This document shows positions 27,041-37,488 of a stretch of 64,000 nucleotides of DNA, piece after piece. The stretch's first letter is position 1, and each line of letters begins with the position of its first letter. The notes under the pieces are model-generated. The model was not told the origin of the DNA, did not search any database, and saw nothing but the letters and a program-made list of their open reading frames with translations. The position numbers were made by a program, and so were the translations under genes. The stretch lies in assembly GCA_041391485.1 (NCBI GenBank), contig JAWKNY010000007.1:62001-126000 (forward strand), given 5' to 3'. Origin of the DNA: JACKAF01 sp041391485. Its GTDB lineage: Bacteria; Bdellovibrionota; FAC87; UBA2466; JACKAF01.

Positions 27041-30000
27041 TTGAAGCGTTTTTATCCGCGGCTCTTCCTGGTTTTTGTCGGATTGGTATGGAGTTCTACG
27101 GGTCGGGGCACTTGCCCTAACGACGAGGGCCTGCGTCGTCTTTTGAACTCGGAAATCCAAACCGCTGCAGAGTCCATTTCCTCTTTTCAGGGCATTTTGG
27201 AATCTCGTCCAACGGCGAACCCCGTGCCTATCTCCAAACTTATCTTCATAGATCTGAACGATGAGACAGCGGTAACGGGGCGATTGGAGGAGCTGCGTCG
27301 ACGATTGGCACTGCCTCCCCAGACACTGGGCGAGCGGTTTCCCGACTGCAAGCAGTTCACAAAGTCGCTGACGGTATTGCAACAAGCACAGGAAGCCCAA
27401 ACGACGCAGCTCATGAAGTTGAAGGCCACTTTTTTGAACCTGCCCAGGGAAAGACGCCGGCAGCTTCTTGAAACTTTCAACACGCATCTGGCGCAGCTGG
27501 AGGTTTCTAAAAGGTCTCTCGGATGCAAAAGAGCAAGCTGCGCAAAACCTAAAAGACGGCATTCGTGAGCAGGAGCAAGCGCAAAAGACAGCGCGTTCGG
27601 CACAAGACGAGAAGGTGCAGAAGCTCGCTGCGGAGAGAGCCCGTGTCGAACAGGCGAGAGTCGAGTTGTCCGAGGAACACTTACGAATTGCAACGCGCTT
27701 GCAAGAGGCGAACAAGGAGTTTGTCGATCTTCTCGCCATGACCCAGAAAGCCTGGAACGAAGCGCAGCACCTCCAGGTAACTGATCTCAAGGGTCAGTTT
27801 CATGTGATCAATGATTTGTGGCGCAAAGAAGTCGACTCATCATTAAAGGATCGTTTTCAGGCGGAACTGCCCGAAGTGCCTCCGATGGATCTTTCGCTTC
27901 TCACTGAGCGATCCACTTCAGGGGTGCGGGAATACGAAGAGGCGTATAAGAGTCTGATTGATTACCGCACGGACATTTTGGAGCAGGTGCAGGTCGCCAA
28001 CACCCAGCAACGTCTCAATCGTTACAAGTTGCTTGTCCAGCTGGGGCTCTTGCGGTCCTTGTATCTAGCGAAACTGCGAGAGAATGGAGACGAAACGGGC
28101 TACACGCTTTCCAACGATGTGCTTGCGGACTACCTTCGGGAGTTGCAGGTCGTACCGTTTCGTTTTTTCGCGGCGATTCGTTCGAAGTTGTCCGAACTTC
28201 AGGCGGCGAAGGAAGAGGGCGTGGGGGGCTTGCTACACTTCGCTCGCGATTCCTTCGTTTTTATTGTCTTTCTGTTGATTCCCGTCGCCTTGTTCTGGCT
28301 CTTGTCCAAAATACCCTATCTACTCGAAACATTCAGGATACATCTGGTTCGGCCTCCTCATCACCGAAACCGTCGCCGGGTTCGAGCGGCGCTCATGGTG
28401 CAGCGGCTCGGGCCTTATGTGCCGTGGATCTTGAGCTACATCGCGGTTCTCCTAGCGCGCGATCTGATAGAGGGGACGATCTGGGAGGAGATTAACCTCA
28501 TCCTCCCGTACGTCCGTTATTACATACTTTACCGAATCTTCTTGCTCCTCTTTCAGAACCTCTTGATGAACCTGGTGCGCATGGGACGTTTTTCCTCACC
28601 CATGGCAATCCGCAAAAAGGGGATTCGCACGGGACAGAGCATCGGTCTGTTTTTCTTCGTTGCCTTCTCGATTCGTTATGCCACAGCTACGACCGTTGGT
28701 GAGGCGTTAGTCTTTCGTTTTGTAGAGCACTGGATGTATTTACTCGGTGTTCTGTTGTTTTTTGTAGGAGCTTTTTTTTGGCGCAAAGAAGTGCAGTCGG
28801 CTGGCGAACGCCTAAGTATTGGTCGCTTGAACGCTGTTTTCCCTAAGCTCTGCTCTGGCAAATTTTCGCCTGTGGGCGCAGGCCTTGCGGTGATCCTGCT
28901 GGTTTCTGTAGTGAGTTGGCTCAAGCTTGTCGAGGAGCTGTCGGAGCTTGAGACCTTCAAACGCCTTTCAGCCAAAGTCATGCGCAAGCGCCTGGAGGCG
29001 ACTGGCAAGCACGGCGACAAAGAAAACATTGAAGCCCTGCCGGAGGCTTATACGAAGTGGTTTGACTACGGGGTGCCTACGGACAACGACATTTGGGTGG
29101 AACCTCCGCACCATATTCACCAGCAGATCGTCAAAGAATTTCTGCTTGGGTTTCTGAGGATGCCGAAGAAAATACATTGGCAATTTTTGGTGAGAAGGGA
29201 GCTGGTAAGTCTTCGCTTTTGAATTGATTTCCCGCTCAGAAAAAGAGGGGTGAGTTTCCGCAAAGAAACCGTTCCGCCAAAATTACACACACGAGAAGCC
29301 ACTTTGAAGTTTTCTCAAAACTCATCGGAGTGGACATAACCTCTTCTTACACGGAGTTGATTGAAGGGGATGAAAGCCGAAAGAAGACCGTCTATCTGTT
29401 AGATGATGCGCATAACTTCTTCCTCGCTGACATTGGGGGTTTTGAAGGCTTCCGCGCGTTTCTGGAGCTGACGAACATTCGGTTGAAGAACACCTTTTGG
29501 GCGGCTGCGTTTAACGTCCATTCGTGGAATTATCTGGACAGTGTGTTTGGCAAAAACCGCTTCTTCAGGACCCTTATTCCTCTGGTGGAATGGTCGGAGG
29601 AAGAGATACAAAATATGATTCTCTCCCGCCACCGCAAGTCTCAGTTCAAACTCGCCTATGAGAAGGTCGTCTTTGCCGCTCAGGGGAATCGCGGCGATTT
29701 TGAAGACTATGCGGAGAATACGTATTTCAGACTCCTGTGGGAGCAGTCATCAGGCAACCCCCGGTCCGCTATTTATCTATGGCTGTCGTCGCTCACTCGG
29801 GTCGGCAATACGATCCGCGTAGCGCTCCCTGAAGACACCGATCCCGAGGCGTTCTTGGATCTTCAGCAGGACGCGCTCTTTGTCTACGCCGCCATCGTCC
29901 GGCATGAAAACTTGAGCACGGAAGAAGCCATCGAAGTGACCGACCTGCCTGAGGGAGTGGTCCGCCATGCCATTAAGGTCGGAATGGAAAGAAGCTTTTT

Positions 30001-30094
30001 GTTTCGTTACGGTGGCCGGTACCGAGTGTCGGCGGGCTGGCACAACACCATCGTAAGCTTTTTGACAAAGAGAAACTATATCTATGGAAACTAA
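27041..30094 (+). CDS. Giant membrane protein: periplasmic coiled coil, six helices, AAA/STAND-type NTPase, winged helix; frameshifted
   Basis: Reconstructed length about 1,010 residues. TTG 27041 (GGAG six bases before) gives signal peptide MKRFYPRLFLVFVGLVW. A long coiled coil follows (EQEQAQKTARSAQDEKVQKL and beyond), then about six membrane helices between 28,250 and 28,930 (for example FIVFLLIPVALFWLLSK, WMYLLGVLLFFVGAFFW). The cytoplasmic part has Walker A IFGEKGAGKSSLLN (seen in a shifted frame near 29,200), Walker B TVYLLDDAHNFF, a GNPRSAIYLWL motif like sensor 2 of ORC/STAND ATPases and a C-terminal winged helix. Frames break near 27,510 and three to four times at 29,170-29,300. It overlaps the MscS gene by 11 bases. 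Confidence 0.7.
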
Positions 30095-30932
30095 CAATCC
30101 AGAACAGCTGTCTCTTTTTCTTAGCATTTTTAGAATCTCTGCATTGGTCTACCTGACGTTTGCCCTCGGTTGCTTGGTGATTGCGGTCAAACTTCTGGAG
30201 CGGGTCTCGTTAAAAGTTCAGGGGGTTTTTCCGGGCCAACGGCTGCACATCTTGCAGTTCACCACCATTCTCTCTTTCTTTCTTTATATCGGAGGCGGAC
30301 TCTTTCTCTTTTACGCCATCCTCAGCCCTCCCAAAGAGCTACTGATAGCGGTGGGTGGGAGTGCGGCCGTTGCGATCGGTTTTTCACTGAAAGATTTGGT
30401 GGGATCCGTGATTGCGGGTGTCGTTGTGCTCTTTGATCGTCCCTTTCAGGTGGGAGATCGGGTGAAGTTTGGGGATGTTTACGGGGATATTATTAGCATT
30501 GGCCTAAGAGCCACTCGTCTACGGACCCTGGACGACAGCATTGTTACCGTACCCAATGCGAGGTTTTTTACGGACCTCGTCAGTTCTGGGAACGCCGGTG
30601 CGATGGACATGATGATCGAGGTTCCTTTTTACGTGGCACTCGACGCCGATATTGATCGCGCGCGCGACTTGGCGTACGAGGCCGTTGTAACAAGCCGCTT
30701 TGTCTACCTGAGAAAACCAGCGCGCATCGTGATGAGTGAAGAAGCGGTTGCCGGTCGCTTGGCTGTGAAGCTTACGATCAAAGCGTACGTACTGGATGTC
30801 GCTCTGGAAAAAGCGTTTCAAACCGATCTCGTGGTACGGATCGCGCGCACGTTTAAGAAGTATGGGATAAGACGTCCCGAGCTGCTTCCTTTTGACTCTA
30901 GCCGCAGCCAAACCAGCCCAAGTAAAATTTAA
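30084..30932 (+). CDS. MscS-type mechanosensitive ion channel
   Basis: A 282-residue inner-membrane channel. Three hydrophobic helices at the N-terminus; the third, pore-lining helix is GGSAAVAIGFSLKDLVGSVI and carries the Gly/Ala packing pattern of MscS TM3. It is followed by the family signature VLFDRPFQVGDRVKFGDVYG and the beta-domain and C-terminal alpha/beta domain. MscS channels open under membrane tension to release solutes after hypo-osmotic shock. Its start lies inside the end of the membrane NTPase gene, which argues for a joint complex or regulation. Confidence 0.93.
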   Translation: METNNPEQLSLFLSIFRISALVYLTFALGCLVIAVKLLERVSLKVQGVFPGQRLHILQFTTILSFFLYIGGGLFLFYAILSPPKELLIAVGGSAAVAIGFSLKDLVGSVIAGVVVLFDRPFQVGDRVKFGDVYGDIISIGLRATRLRTLDDSIVTVPNARFFTDLVSSGNAGAMDMMIEVPFYVALDADIDRARDLAYEAVVTSRFVYLRKPARIVMSEEAVAGRLAVKLTIKAYVLDVALEKAFQTDLVVRIARTFKKYGIRRPELLPFDSSRSQTSPSKI

Positions 30933-31018
30933 TTGTCTTCGCCTAACGCCCCACATATAAATTAATCGGCATCGTAGGCGGATGGTAACCGCCAAAAAGA
31001 ACAACTTGGAGAAGTTTC

Positions 31019-32485
31019 ATGCTTGGCCGTGGGTGGCTCAAGGGGGCCGTTCTTTCTCTTTTTCTATCTTCCTGGGCATTTGCCCATGCGAACTTCGATG
31101 TGCCATTTTCAAAGTGGCTCAAGAGGCAACAGCACCAGTCCTATCTTCGCATTCGGAAGAATATTACGAGCTGTGGCGCTGCCATGGCCGCGCAGTCGAG
31201 CCACTATCAAAAGCACTGGGTGCGTGACTCCGCCCTCATTTCGTTGGCCTTGACTCGATATTATGAATGGATGGGACCCTTCGCGTCCCAAACAGCAACC
31301 GTTGTTTTTGCAAGACCCGAGCGCCTGCAGAGCCGACGCGAGCGCATTTGGACGCAGCTTGAAACCAAAGTCCGTTTTTCTACTTTAATTCAGAGTGTAG
31401 GGCACCCGGATCCGGAAATAGGAATTGGCGCGGCTCTCTATTCGCCTGCCGGCGAGCCCATCGAAGAGGAATGGGGACAACCTCAAAATGACGGACCCGC
31501 CTTGCGCGCTTCCGCCCATTTGAAACTGATCTCGGCCCACGCTACGGAAGAGACTATTTTGAGTGAAACGGTAACAGAAGAAGATCTGTATGCCCTAGCC
31601 AAGCGGGATGCCGAATACGTCGCCTCCAATTGGAGCAAACCCAGCTGGGATCTTTGGGAAGAAATCAAAGGCAAACATTTTTATACGCTCATGGCGCAGC
31701 GAAAAGCTTTGGTAGACGTCATCCGACGCGGATTGCAACGGGGGGATAAAGAAAGCGTCGAGCAGTGGAGCGCGCAAGTCTCTTTGATTGAAGCGGAGCT
31801 TCGCCTCTTCTGGGATGCGGATAAGGGTTATCTGGTCCAGACCCGCGACTTTGTGGCCGATCACGCGCGCGAGTACAAGAAATCCAATCTGGATGTCGCT
31901 ACGGTCCTGGCGGTTTTGCATACTCACGATCCTTCCGATCCCTTTTTCGGAGTGTTGGACCCGCAGATTCTGGCTACCGTAGTCGCATTGGAAAATACTT
32001 TCACCCCGCTCTACCCGATCAACGGGCGGCCGGGGCCGGAAGAGACGGTGAGTGAAGGCGTGCGGGCGGTTGAGCTGGGGCCCGGTATCGGGCGATACGT
32101 TGAAGATCATTGGAATGGCTTTAGCCGGGGGGAAACGGCCCACCCGTGGTTTCTGGCGACGGCCGGGTTTGCGGAGTATTACTTCCTGGCGGCGGCGACA
32201 CTCCATTCGCACCCGGAGCGTCTGGAGGAAATCAAAGAAACCGAATTTTTCAAGAGACTGGGTTGTGCGCCCAATGTGGAATCCGCCGTGCAAGCTTTGT
32301 TAAGAAAAGGTGACAGCTTTCTCCAGCGCGTGCGCTTACATGGAACTGAGAAGGGAGAGTTGGCGGAGCAGTTTGATAGGGATTCGGGCTACCAAACCGG
32401 TCCGGTCGATCTTACCTGGAGCCACGCCGCTTTTCTCACGGCATCCATCGTTCGTTACGAGCTAGAGGCCCTCGTTCAAAACTGA
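31019..32485 (+). CDS. Exported glycoside hydrolase family 15 enzyme (glucoamylase-type)
   Basis: A 488-residue enzyme with signal peptide MLGRGWLKGAVLSLFLSSWAF. GH15 hallmarks: GQPQNDGPALRASAHLKL, WDLWEEIKGKHFYT with the acid Glu214/215, the linker region RGETAHPWFLAT, and EQFDRDSGYQTGP with the base Glu450, closing with DLTWSHAAFL. It should release glucose from the non-reducing ends of alpha-glucans in the periplasm or outside the cell. Intact; GGAG upstream. It follows the MscS gene by 86 bases and may be a separate transcription unit. Confidence 0.93.
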   Translation: MLGRGWLKGAVLSLFLSSWAFAHANFDVPFSKWLKRQQHQSYLRIRKNITSCGAAMAAQSSHYQKHWVRDSALISLALTRYYEWMGPFASQTATVVFARPERLQSRRERIWTQLETKVRFSTLIQSVGHPDPEIGIGAALYSPAGEPIEEEWGQPQNDGPALRASAHLKLISAHATEETILSETVTEEDLYALAKRDAEYVASNWSKPSWDLWEEIKGKHFYTLMAQRKALVDVIRRGLQRGDKESVEQWSAQVSLIEAELRLFWDADKGYLVQTRDFVADHAREYKKSNLDVATVLAVLHTHDPSDPFFGVLDPQILATVVALENTFTPLYPINGRPGPEETVSEGVRAVELGPGIGRYVEDHWNGFSRGETAHPWFLATAGFAEYYFLAAATLHSHPERLEEIKETEFFKRLGCAPNVESAVQALLRKGDSFLQRVRLHGTEKGELAEQFDRDSGYQTGPVDLTWSHAAFLTASIVRYELEALVQN

Positions 32486-32539
32486 AGTGACTACTGCAGT
32501 CCCTTTGGTTACTCTTCTGAGAAGAGTCGAGAACGCGCT

Positions 32540-33424
32540 GTGAACCCTTGGATTAATTACCACCACCTTTATTATTTTAAGGCTATCGCTGAAGACGGTA
32601 GCGTTTCCCGTGCGGCCGAGAGACTGCGTTTGGGCCAGCCAACGTTGAGTGCTCAACTGAAACAGCTGGAAGAGAGCCTGGGCGTTGCGCTTTTTGAGCG
32701 CCGGAACAAGAAACTTATCCTTACAGAGCACGGCAAAGTTGCACTCAATTACGCCCGAAGTATTTTTTCTCTGGGCTCCGAGATGTACGAGGTTCTGCAC
32801 GATCGTTTGGTTCCCAATCGGGTCTCTCTACACCTCGGGGCTATCGACAGCGTGGCGAAACAATTGGTAGTGCGTCTAGTGGAACGCGCTCTTGCCATGG
32901 CTCCCTGTCAGATTAGCCTTTCGGAAGGCAAGATGGACGAGTTGGTGCGCGAGCTGTCTGCACACCGTATCGATCTTTTGCTCACGAACCATCTTCCCTC
33001 AAACCAACAGTCGAAAAATCTCTTTCACAAACGCATTACTAAGGAAAATGTTTCGGTCTACGCCGCTCCAAAATTTAAAAAGCTCCGGGTTGGTTTTCCT
33101 CAGTCGATTTCCGGGCAGCCTTTTATTCTACCCAATTACGAAAGTCGTCTGCGCTACGACTTTGACCACTGGTGCAAGTTGGAAGGCCTGGTAGTGGACG
33201 TCATTGCAGAAGGGCCGGACATCGCAGTCAAGAAACTCCTCGCAGTCAACGGTGTGGGACTGCTACCCGCCGCCGAGCACACCGTTCACCGACAAGTCCT
33301 CGCTGGGGATCTGATCAAAATAGGGACGCTCCGGTCCGTATTTGAGCAGCTGTACCTCATCTCCGCCGATCGGCGAGTCGCCAACCCGATTGGAGCCAAG
33401 CTTCTGAAGACCTTCAAAGTATAG
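32540..33424 (+). CDS. LysR-family regulator, NhaR-like
   Basis: A 294-residue regulator. The N-terminal HTH region INYHHLYYFKAIAEDGSVSR then LRLGQPTLSAQLKQLEESL resembles NhaR more than most LysR members (NhaR begins INYNHLYYF). The C-terminal domain has the two lobes of a LysR co-inducer fold. NhaR responds to sodium and alkaline pH in enterobacteria; here the genes on both sides (GH15, hibernation factor, carbonic anhydrase, anion channel) leave the target open. Intact. Confidence 0.88.
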   Translation: MNPWINYHHLYYFKAIAEDGSVSRAAERLRLGQPTLSAQLKQLEESLGVALFERRNKKLILTEHGKVALNYARSIFSLGSEMYEVLHDRLVPNRVSLHLGAIDSVAKQLVVRLVERALAMAPCQISLSEGKMDELVRELSAHRIDLLLTNHLPSNQQSKNLFHKRITKENVSVYAAPKFKKLRVGFPQSISGQPFILPNYESRLRYDFDHWCKLEGLVVDVIAEGPDIAVKKLLAVNGVGLLPAAEHTVHRQVLAGDLIKIGTLRSVFEQLYLISADRRVANPIGAKLLKTFKV

Positions 33425-33529
33425 AAAAAAACGATAGAAAGTATAGTTATTATCTGTTTCAGCGATGCGTGGAAATTCCGTACTATAGGAGTGTGGTTGA
33501 GGCCCTAAGCATGGAGGTACGGAGGCACC

Positions 33530-33874
33530 ATGAAGGTCAATTTCAAAGACTTGCGCCCATCGGAACTGATTCTGGAGACCATCGAGGAACGGCTTAAAGA
33601 TGACTTTAAGCGGTTTCCCGATCTTCGTTCAGAAGCGGTGGAAGTCACCGTCTCGATGGAAAACTCTCCTCAGCAAGCCGGTCCCGATGTTTTTGGTATT
33701 CGGTTCCGGGTTCTGAAGGGGCGTTACAAGGGAATCATCCTTCAGAAAAAATCACAAAGTTTTTATCGGGCTCTCGGGAAACTGAACAAGAGCTTGGTAG
33801 AGCGATTGAACCGGGCTGGCGAGAAGGTGAGAACGCGCAGCCGCAAAAAACAGATTACGAATAGTAACAACTAG
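33530..33874 (+). CDS. HPF/RaiA-like ribosome hibernation factor
   Basis: A 114-residue protein with the hibernation-factor fold: FKDLRPSELILETIEERLKD, a central beta sheet (EVTVSMENSP, FGIRFRVLKG) and the basic helix YRALGKLNKSLVERLNRAG, with a basic tail RTRSRKK. RaiA/HPF proteins bind the ribosome's decoding centre in stress or stationary phase. Identification rests on length, fold pattern and basic face; sequence similarity is moderate. GGAGG upstream of ATG. It is the first gene of a tight set, with carbonic anhydrase 11 bases downstream. Confidence 0.7.
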   Translation: MKVNFKDLRPSELILETIEERLKDDFKRFPDLRSEAVEVTVSMENSPQQAGPDVFGIRFRVLKGRYKGIILQKKSQSFYRALGKLNKSLVERLNRAGEKVRTRSRKKQITNSNN

Positions 33875-33885
33875 ACGAGGAAAAA

Positions 33886-34525
33886 ATGAAAGAATTACTA
33901 ACGGGTATTAACAAGTTTTCAAAACAAGTTCACCCCAAAAAGACCGATCTCTTCAAGAAGCTCGAGACGGGGCAACAACCCCACACGCTTTTCATCACGT
34001 GCTCGGACTCTAGGATTGACCCGAGTCTGATAACGCAGACGGAACCTGGTGAGATCTTTATTGTAAGAAACGCGGGAAATATTGTGCCACCGTACGGAGC
34101 CTCTCGCGGCGGAGAGGAAGCCACCATTGAGTACGCAGTCGATGGCCTCAAGGTAAGAAATATCGTGGTGTGTGGTCACTCCCATTGCGGGGCGATGTCG
34201 GCCCTGCTGGATAAGAACCTTGTCTCCAAAATGCCAGCTGTCAGCAAGTGGCTGGAGCATGCAGAGTCCACGCTGCGTCGGGTGCAAACCGGAGAGGTTT
34301 CGGTGGATGAGGCCGTTAAGACCAATACACGGGTGCAGGTCGACAACCTTAAAACGCATCCTTCTGTGGCGACCACTGGCGGCTGGCAGGTTGAACATCT
34401 TTTCGTGGATCTACCGTTTTGAAGAAGGCGCCATCCTTGTTTACGATCGCGAGCTTGGTGATTTCATCTCGCCTGAGAAGATGGTTCTTCGTGACGAAAA
34501 GGAGCTATTAAGGTTCGCCGTATGA
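33886..34525 (+). CDS. Beta-class carbonic anhydrase, frameshifted near the C-terminus
   Basis: Interconverts CO2 and bicarbonate. About 212 residues. Zinc ligands and catalytic pair: Cys39, Asp41 and Arg43 in ITCSDSRIDP, His98 and Cys101 in GHSHCGAM. NAGNIVPPYG and EATIEYAVDGL follow the standard order. One frame change near 34380; the tail continues GAILVYDRELGDFISPEKM to the stop at 34525. The stop overlaps the start of the bestrophin gene (ATGA), so the two are probably translationally coupled. Confidence 0.95.
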
Positions 34526-35493
34526 TGTTTAGTTTTCTTAGTCTATTTGTGAGGACATCCTCAGACAAGCACTCCAATTGCAAGTCTGAGGGGATTCCCG
34601 AGCTCACCAACCAAGGGGAAAACAAATCGTTTTTCCGTACCGCTTTGGCGTGGAGAGGATCGGCTACCCCTCAGATACTCCCTCGAGTGGCGGCCGCTAT
34701 GATCTACGGAGCGGCCGTCACCTATGCGGTTTCTTTGGTGCCGCATTATGAGATGCCCATTACTCCGTTCGAGTACTTTGGTGCGGTTATTGGCTTGCTC
34801 TTGGTTTTACGGGCGAACGCCGGTGTGGATCGCTGGTGGGAGGCGAGAAAGATCTGGGGGAGCATCGTCAACCAGAGTCGAAACTTGGCGATCGCGGGCT
34901 ACGAATACTCCAAAAACAAAGGCGCGACCACTCGCGAGTTTGTTCGGTGGGTGGCAGTGTGGCCTTATGTGATGAAGGCATCGCTACGTCGCAGTACTAC
35001 CTGTCCAGAGGCTACTCGCCTTCTAGGGGAGACGGAAGGGCGTTTGATAGAAAAAGCGCAGCACATGCCCACCTATGTGGGCTCACGGATAGCGCGGCTT
35101 TTAGTTCAAATGCGGGCTGAAGGCCTGGACGATTTTGCGTTTCACCGCGCGGAGCGAGAGCGCTCCATCATGATAGACAATATCGGTGCCTGCGAGCGGA
35201 TTCGGAATACGCCGATCCCTTATGTGCTAGCCATTAAAGTTCGTCGGTTCATTTTTATTTTCCTGCTACTTTTGCCGTTCGCTTTGGTGGAAAGGCTCGA
35301 TTGGTTGACGCCGATCGTGACCGCCCTAGTCTCTTATCCGCTCTTTTCGTTGGATGAGATCGGGGCAGAGCTGCAGAATCCGTTTTCGCCTAGAAATCTG
35401 AGTCACTTGCCGCTCAGTAGTATCTGCGAAACGATCGAAGGAAATGTTCTGGCACTTATGGAAGAGAGTGAAAAGGACCGTCTTACTGGCTGA
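34522..35493 (+). CDS. Bestrophin-family anion channel (UPF0187/RFP-TM)
   Basis: A 323-residue membrane protein with four hydrophobic helices and the bestrophin pattern: ALAWRGSATPQILPRVAAAM, GLLLVLRANAGVDRWWEARK and ACERIRNTPIPYVLAIKVRR, plus the C-terminal DEIGAELQNPFSP region. Bestrophins are pentameric anion or cation channels; several pass bicarbonate. Directly coupled to a carbonic anhydrase gene, it is most simply a bicarbonate channel, which is inference. It converges on the phosphatase gene, with the two 3' ends overlapping by 11 bases. Intact. Confidence 0.88.
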   Translation: MMFSFLSLFVRTSSDKHSNCKSEGIPELTNQGENKSFFRTALAWRGSATPQILPRVAAAMIYGAAVTYAVSLVPHYEMPITPFEYFGAVIGLLLVLRANAGVDRWWEARKIWGSIVNQSRNLAIAGYEYSKNKGATTREFVRWVAVWPYVMKASLRRSTTCPEATRLLGETEGRLIEKAQHMPTYVGSRIARLLVQMRAEGLDDFAFHRAERERSIMIDNIGACERIRNTPIPYVLAIKVRRFIFIFLLLLPFALVERLDWLTPIVTALVSYPLFSLDEIGAELQNPFSPRNLSHLPLSSICETIEGNVLALMEESEKDRLTG

Positions 35494-35983
35494 TCCGCTC
35501 CCAGAAATAATCCTCTAGTGCCTGGTACTGGGTATGGAAACCTTTTTGAAGCATTTCTTTGTGCGCCTTTTTCGCTTCCCAATCCATCTCCTCGACGCGG
35601 AAGACTCCAATGACGAGCCCGCTCCGGTCTTCACCATGTCGACAATGCACAAAAACAGGCTGAAGCTTGGGATCGGAAAGCCAATCCAAAATGGTGTTCA
35701 TTTCTCTGTCTGATGGGGCTTTGTAGACGCTCATTGGAAGGGAGAGAAACTGCATTCCGGCTTTTTTGACAGCTTTGGCTTCGCTGGCCACCGTAGATTG
35801 GATTTCCAGACTCACCACGGTCCGGATGCCTTGTGAGCGTAGCCAGTCGAAATCTTGTCTCTGCGGGCGTCCGCCTCTATAAAGGTCTTGAGTAACCTGT
35901 GAAAAGTTCGGGATGTATGCGAACACAGGTGAGGAGACAAAGAAGATTAACAGTACGGATTGTATTGTTTTGCGAGTGTTCAT
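35483..35983 (-). CDS. Exported dual-specificity/tyrosine phosphatase
   Basis: A 166-residue protein with signal peptide MNTRKTIQSVLLIFFVSS ending VFA. The phosphatase loop is VHCRHGEDRSG (C-x5-R, catalytic Cys about residue 114), preceded by DLYRGGRPQRQDFDWLRS and IRTVVSLE, a pattern of bacterial dual-specificity phosphatases fused to signal peptides. Likely acts on phosphate esters in the periplasm. Start at ATG 35983 because the longer frame puts a non-signal stretch in front of the signal peptide. Confidence 0.85.
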   Translation of the reverse strand: MNTRKTIQSVLLIFFVSSPVFAYIPNFSQVTQDLYRGGRPQRQDFDWLRSQGIRTVVSLEIQSTVASEAKAVKKAGMQFLSLPMSVYKAPSDREMNTILDWLSDPKLQPVFVHCRHGEDRSGLVIGVFRVEEMDWEAKKAHKEMLQKGFHTQYQALEDYFWERISQ

Positions 35984-36055
35984 AGAACCTATGATGGGCG
36001 AGTTGCGCCAAGTCATTCAACATCAAGCCTTAATTAAGCGGAGGAAGAGATCGCC

Positions 36056-37488
36056 GTGCCCAGTCCTCCAAAAATAGCGATCGCGGGGGCTAGCGGCTTT
36101 GTGGGCCGCGCGCTGGCGGAATCCTTGTCGAGGGAGGCCTTTGTCATCGGTCTAAGTCGCAACGCGCCATCCCGGCCTGGCGAAGGGTGCAAAGAGTGGC
36201 GAAAAGCAGACTTTTTGTCTTTGCTTGAGGCGGAAAAAGCCCTGGAGGGAGTAGAAACCGCCTTTTATCTGATCCACTCCATGATGCCCTCGGCGCATCT
36301 CACTCAAGGGCGGTTTCAGGATTTTGATCTGATCGCCGCCGATAATTTTGCAAGAAGCGCGAAAGCAAATGGGGTGAAGCAGATCATTTATCTGGGAGGT
36401 TTAATCCCGGAAAATGAGGAACTCTCAGCACACTTGAGCAGTCGGTTAGAAGTCGGCGAAGCGCTCGCCGCTTACGGAACCCCCGTGACGACATTGAGAG
36501 CAGGAATGGTGATTGGAAGGGACGGCTCCTCCTTTGTAATGGTACGACGACTGGTCGAGCGTTTGCCGGTGATGCTGTGCCCGCATTGGACACGAGTCAA
36601 AACGCAACCCATTGCGCTTCGGGATATCGTCGGACTGCTGAGGTTTTGCGCGGGCAACGAAAAAACTTTTGGCGAGTCCTACGATGTCGGTGGCCCCGAT
36701 GTCCTGACCTACGAAGAGATGATGCGGGAGATAGGAGAGGCGATCGGACGGCACCCCATACTTTTCCGATCCCCTTTTTTACGCCAAAGTTATCACGCCT
36801 GTGGGTTTCTTTGGTCACGGGAGCGCCCAAGGCACTTTGCGTGAAGCCGCTGATTCAGAGCCTTAGGCACCAAATGATTGCGAAGGAACGGCGGCTGCAT
36901 GACCTAGCGGGAATTCCTGGAATTTTTTCGAGAAATCTTGAAGGAGACTTTGGGAACGACTCAGACGCCTAGCCAACGCAAGGAGCCCGTCGCTTTTCTG
37001 GGAAGCCGACGCGGCAAACCCGATTTCGATGTTTCGTCCGTCCAACGCCGTAAGTTTCAAAGGGGCTCACCGCCAACGAATTGGCGCGAGAGTACCTCTA
37101 TTGGCTGCCCCGGCATTTTTCTTTCTTATCCGCGTGCAGCTGAACGGGAATACCGACTGTCGTTTTTTGCTGTGGCCATTCAAAAACCGCTTCTGGTGTT
37201 GCACTTCTCAAAACAGCGGAGCACTCCCGCGCGCGCTCTCTTTTATATACGCGGCGGGATACTTGCAAAGATTCAGGGGCGTGGCCGCTTGGAGTTCCGA
37301 GAGGTTTTGGATCAAATTCCTTCTGACATCCGTTTTGGGCTTTAGACCCCGGATGCCGTGGTTCATTTATAAGGTGACTTTAAGCTCCCCTGCATCTCTG
37401 GGTGATGCGTGCCTTTGGTCAGCACCTGGAGCGTGCGGAAAGAGACGGAAGCTGGCTCGTGCGAGGGAAGAAACATCCGCCCGCTTAG
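36056..37488 (+). CDS. NAD(P)-binding (NmrA/epimerase-like) protein with DUF2867 domain, frameshifted
   Basis: Reconstructed length about 477 residues. N-terminal Rossmann domain: KIAIAGASGFVGRALAESL, IIYLGGLIPENEELSAHLS, GTPVTTLRAGMVIG. In shifted frames the C-terminal half reads VKPLIQSLRHQMIAKERRLH, ANELAREYLYWLPRHFS, LHFSKQRSTPARALFYIRGG and ending LWVMRAFGQHLERAERDG, typical of the DUF2867 tail in this family. Four or more frame changes after 36,780. Cytoplasmic; role unknown. It converges on the membrane protein gene at 37485. Confidence 0.75.
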
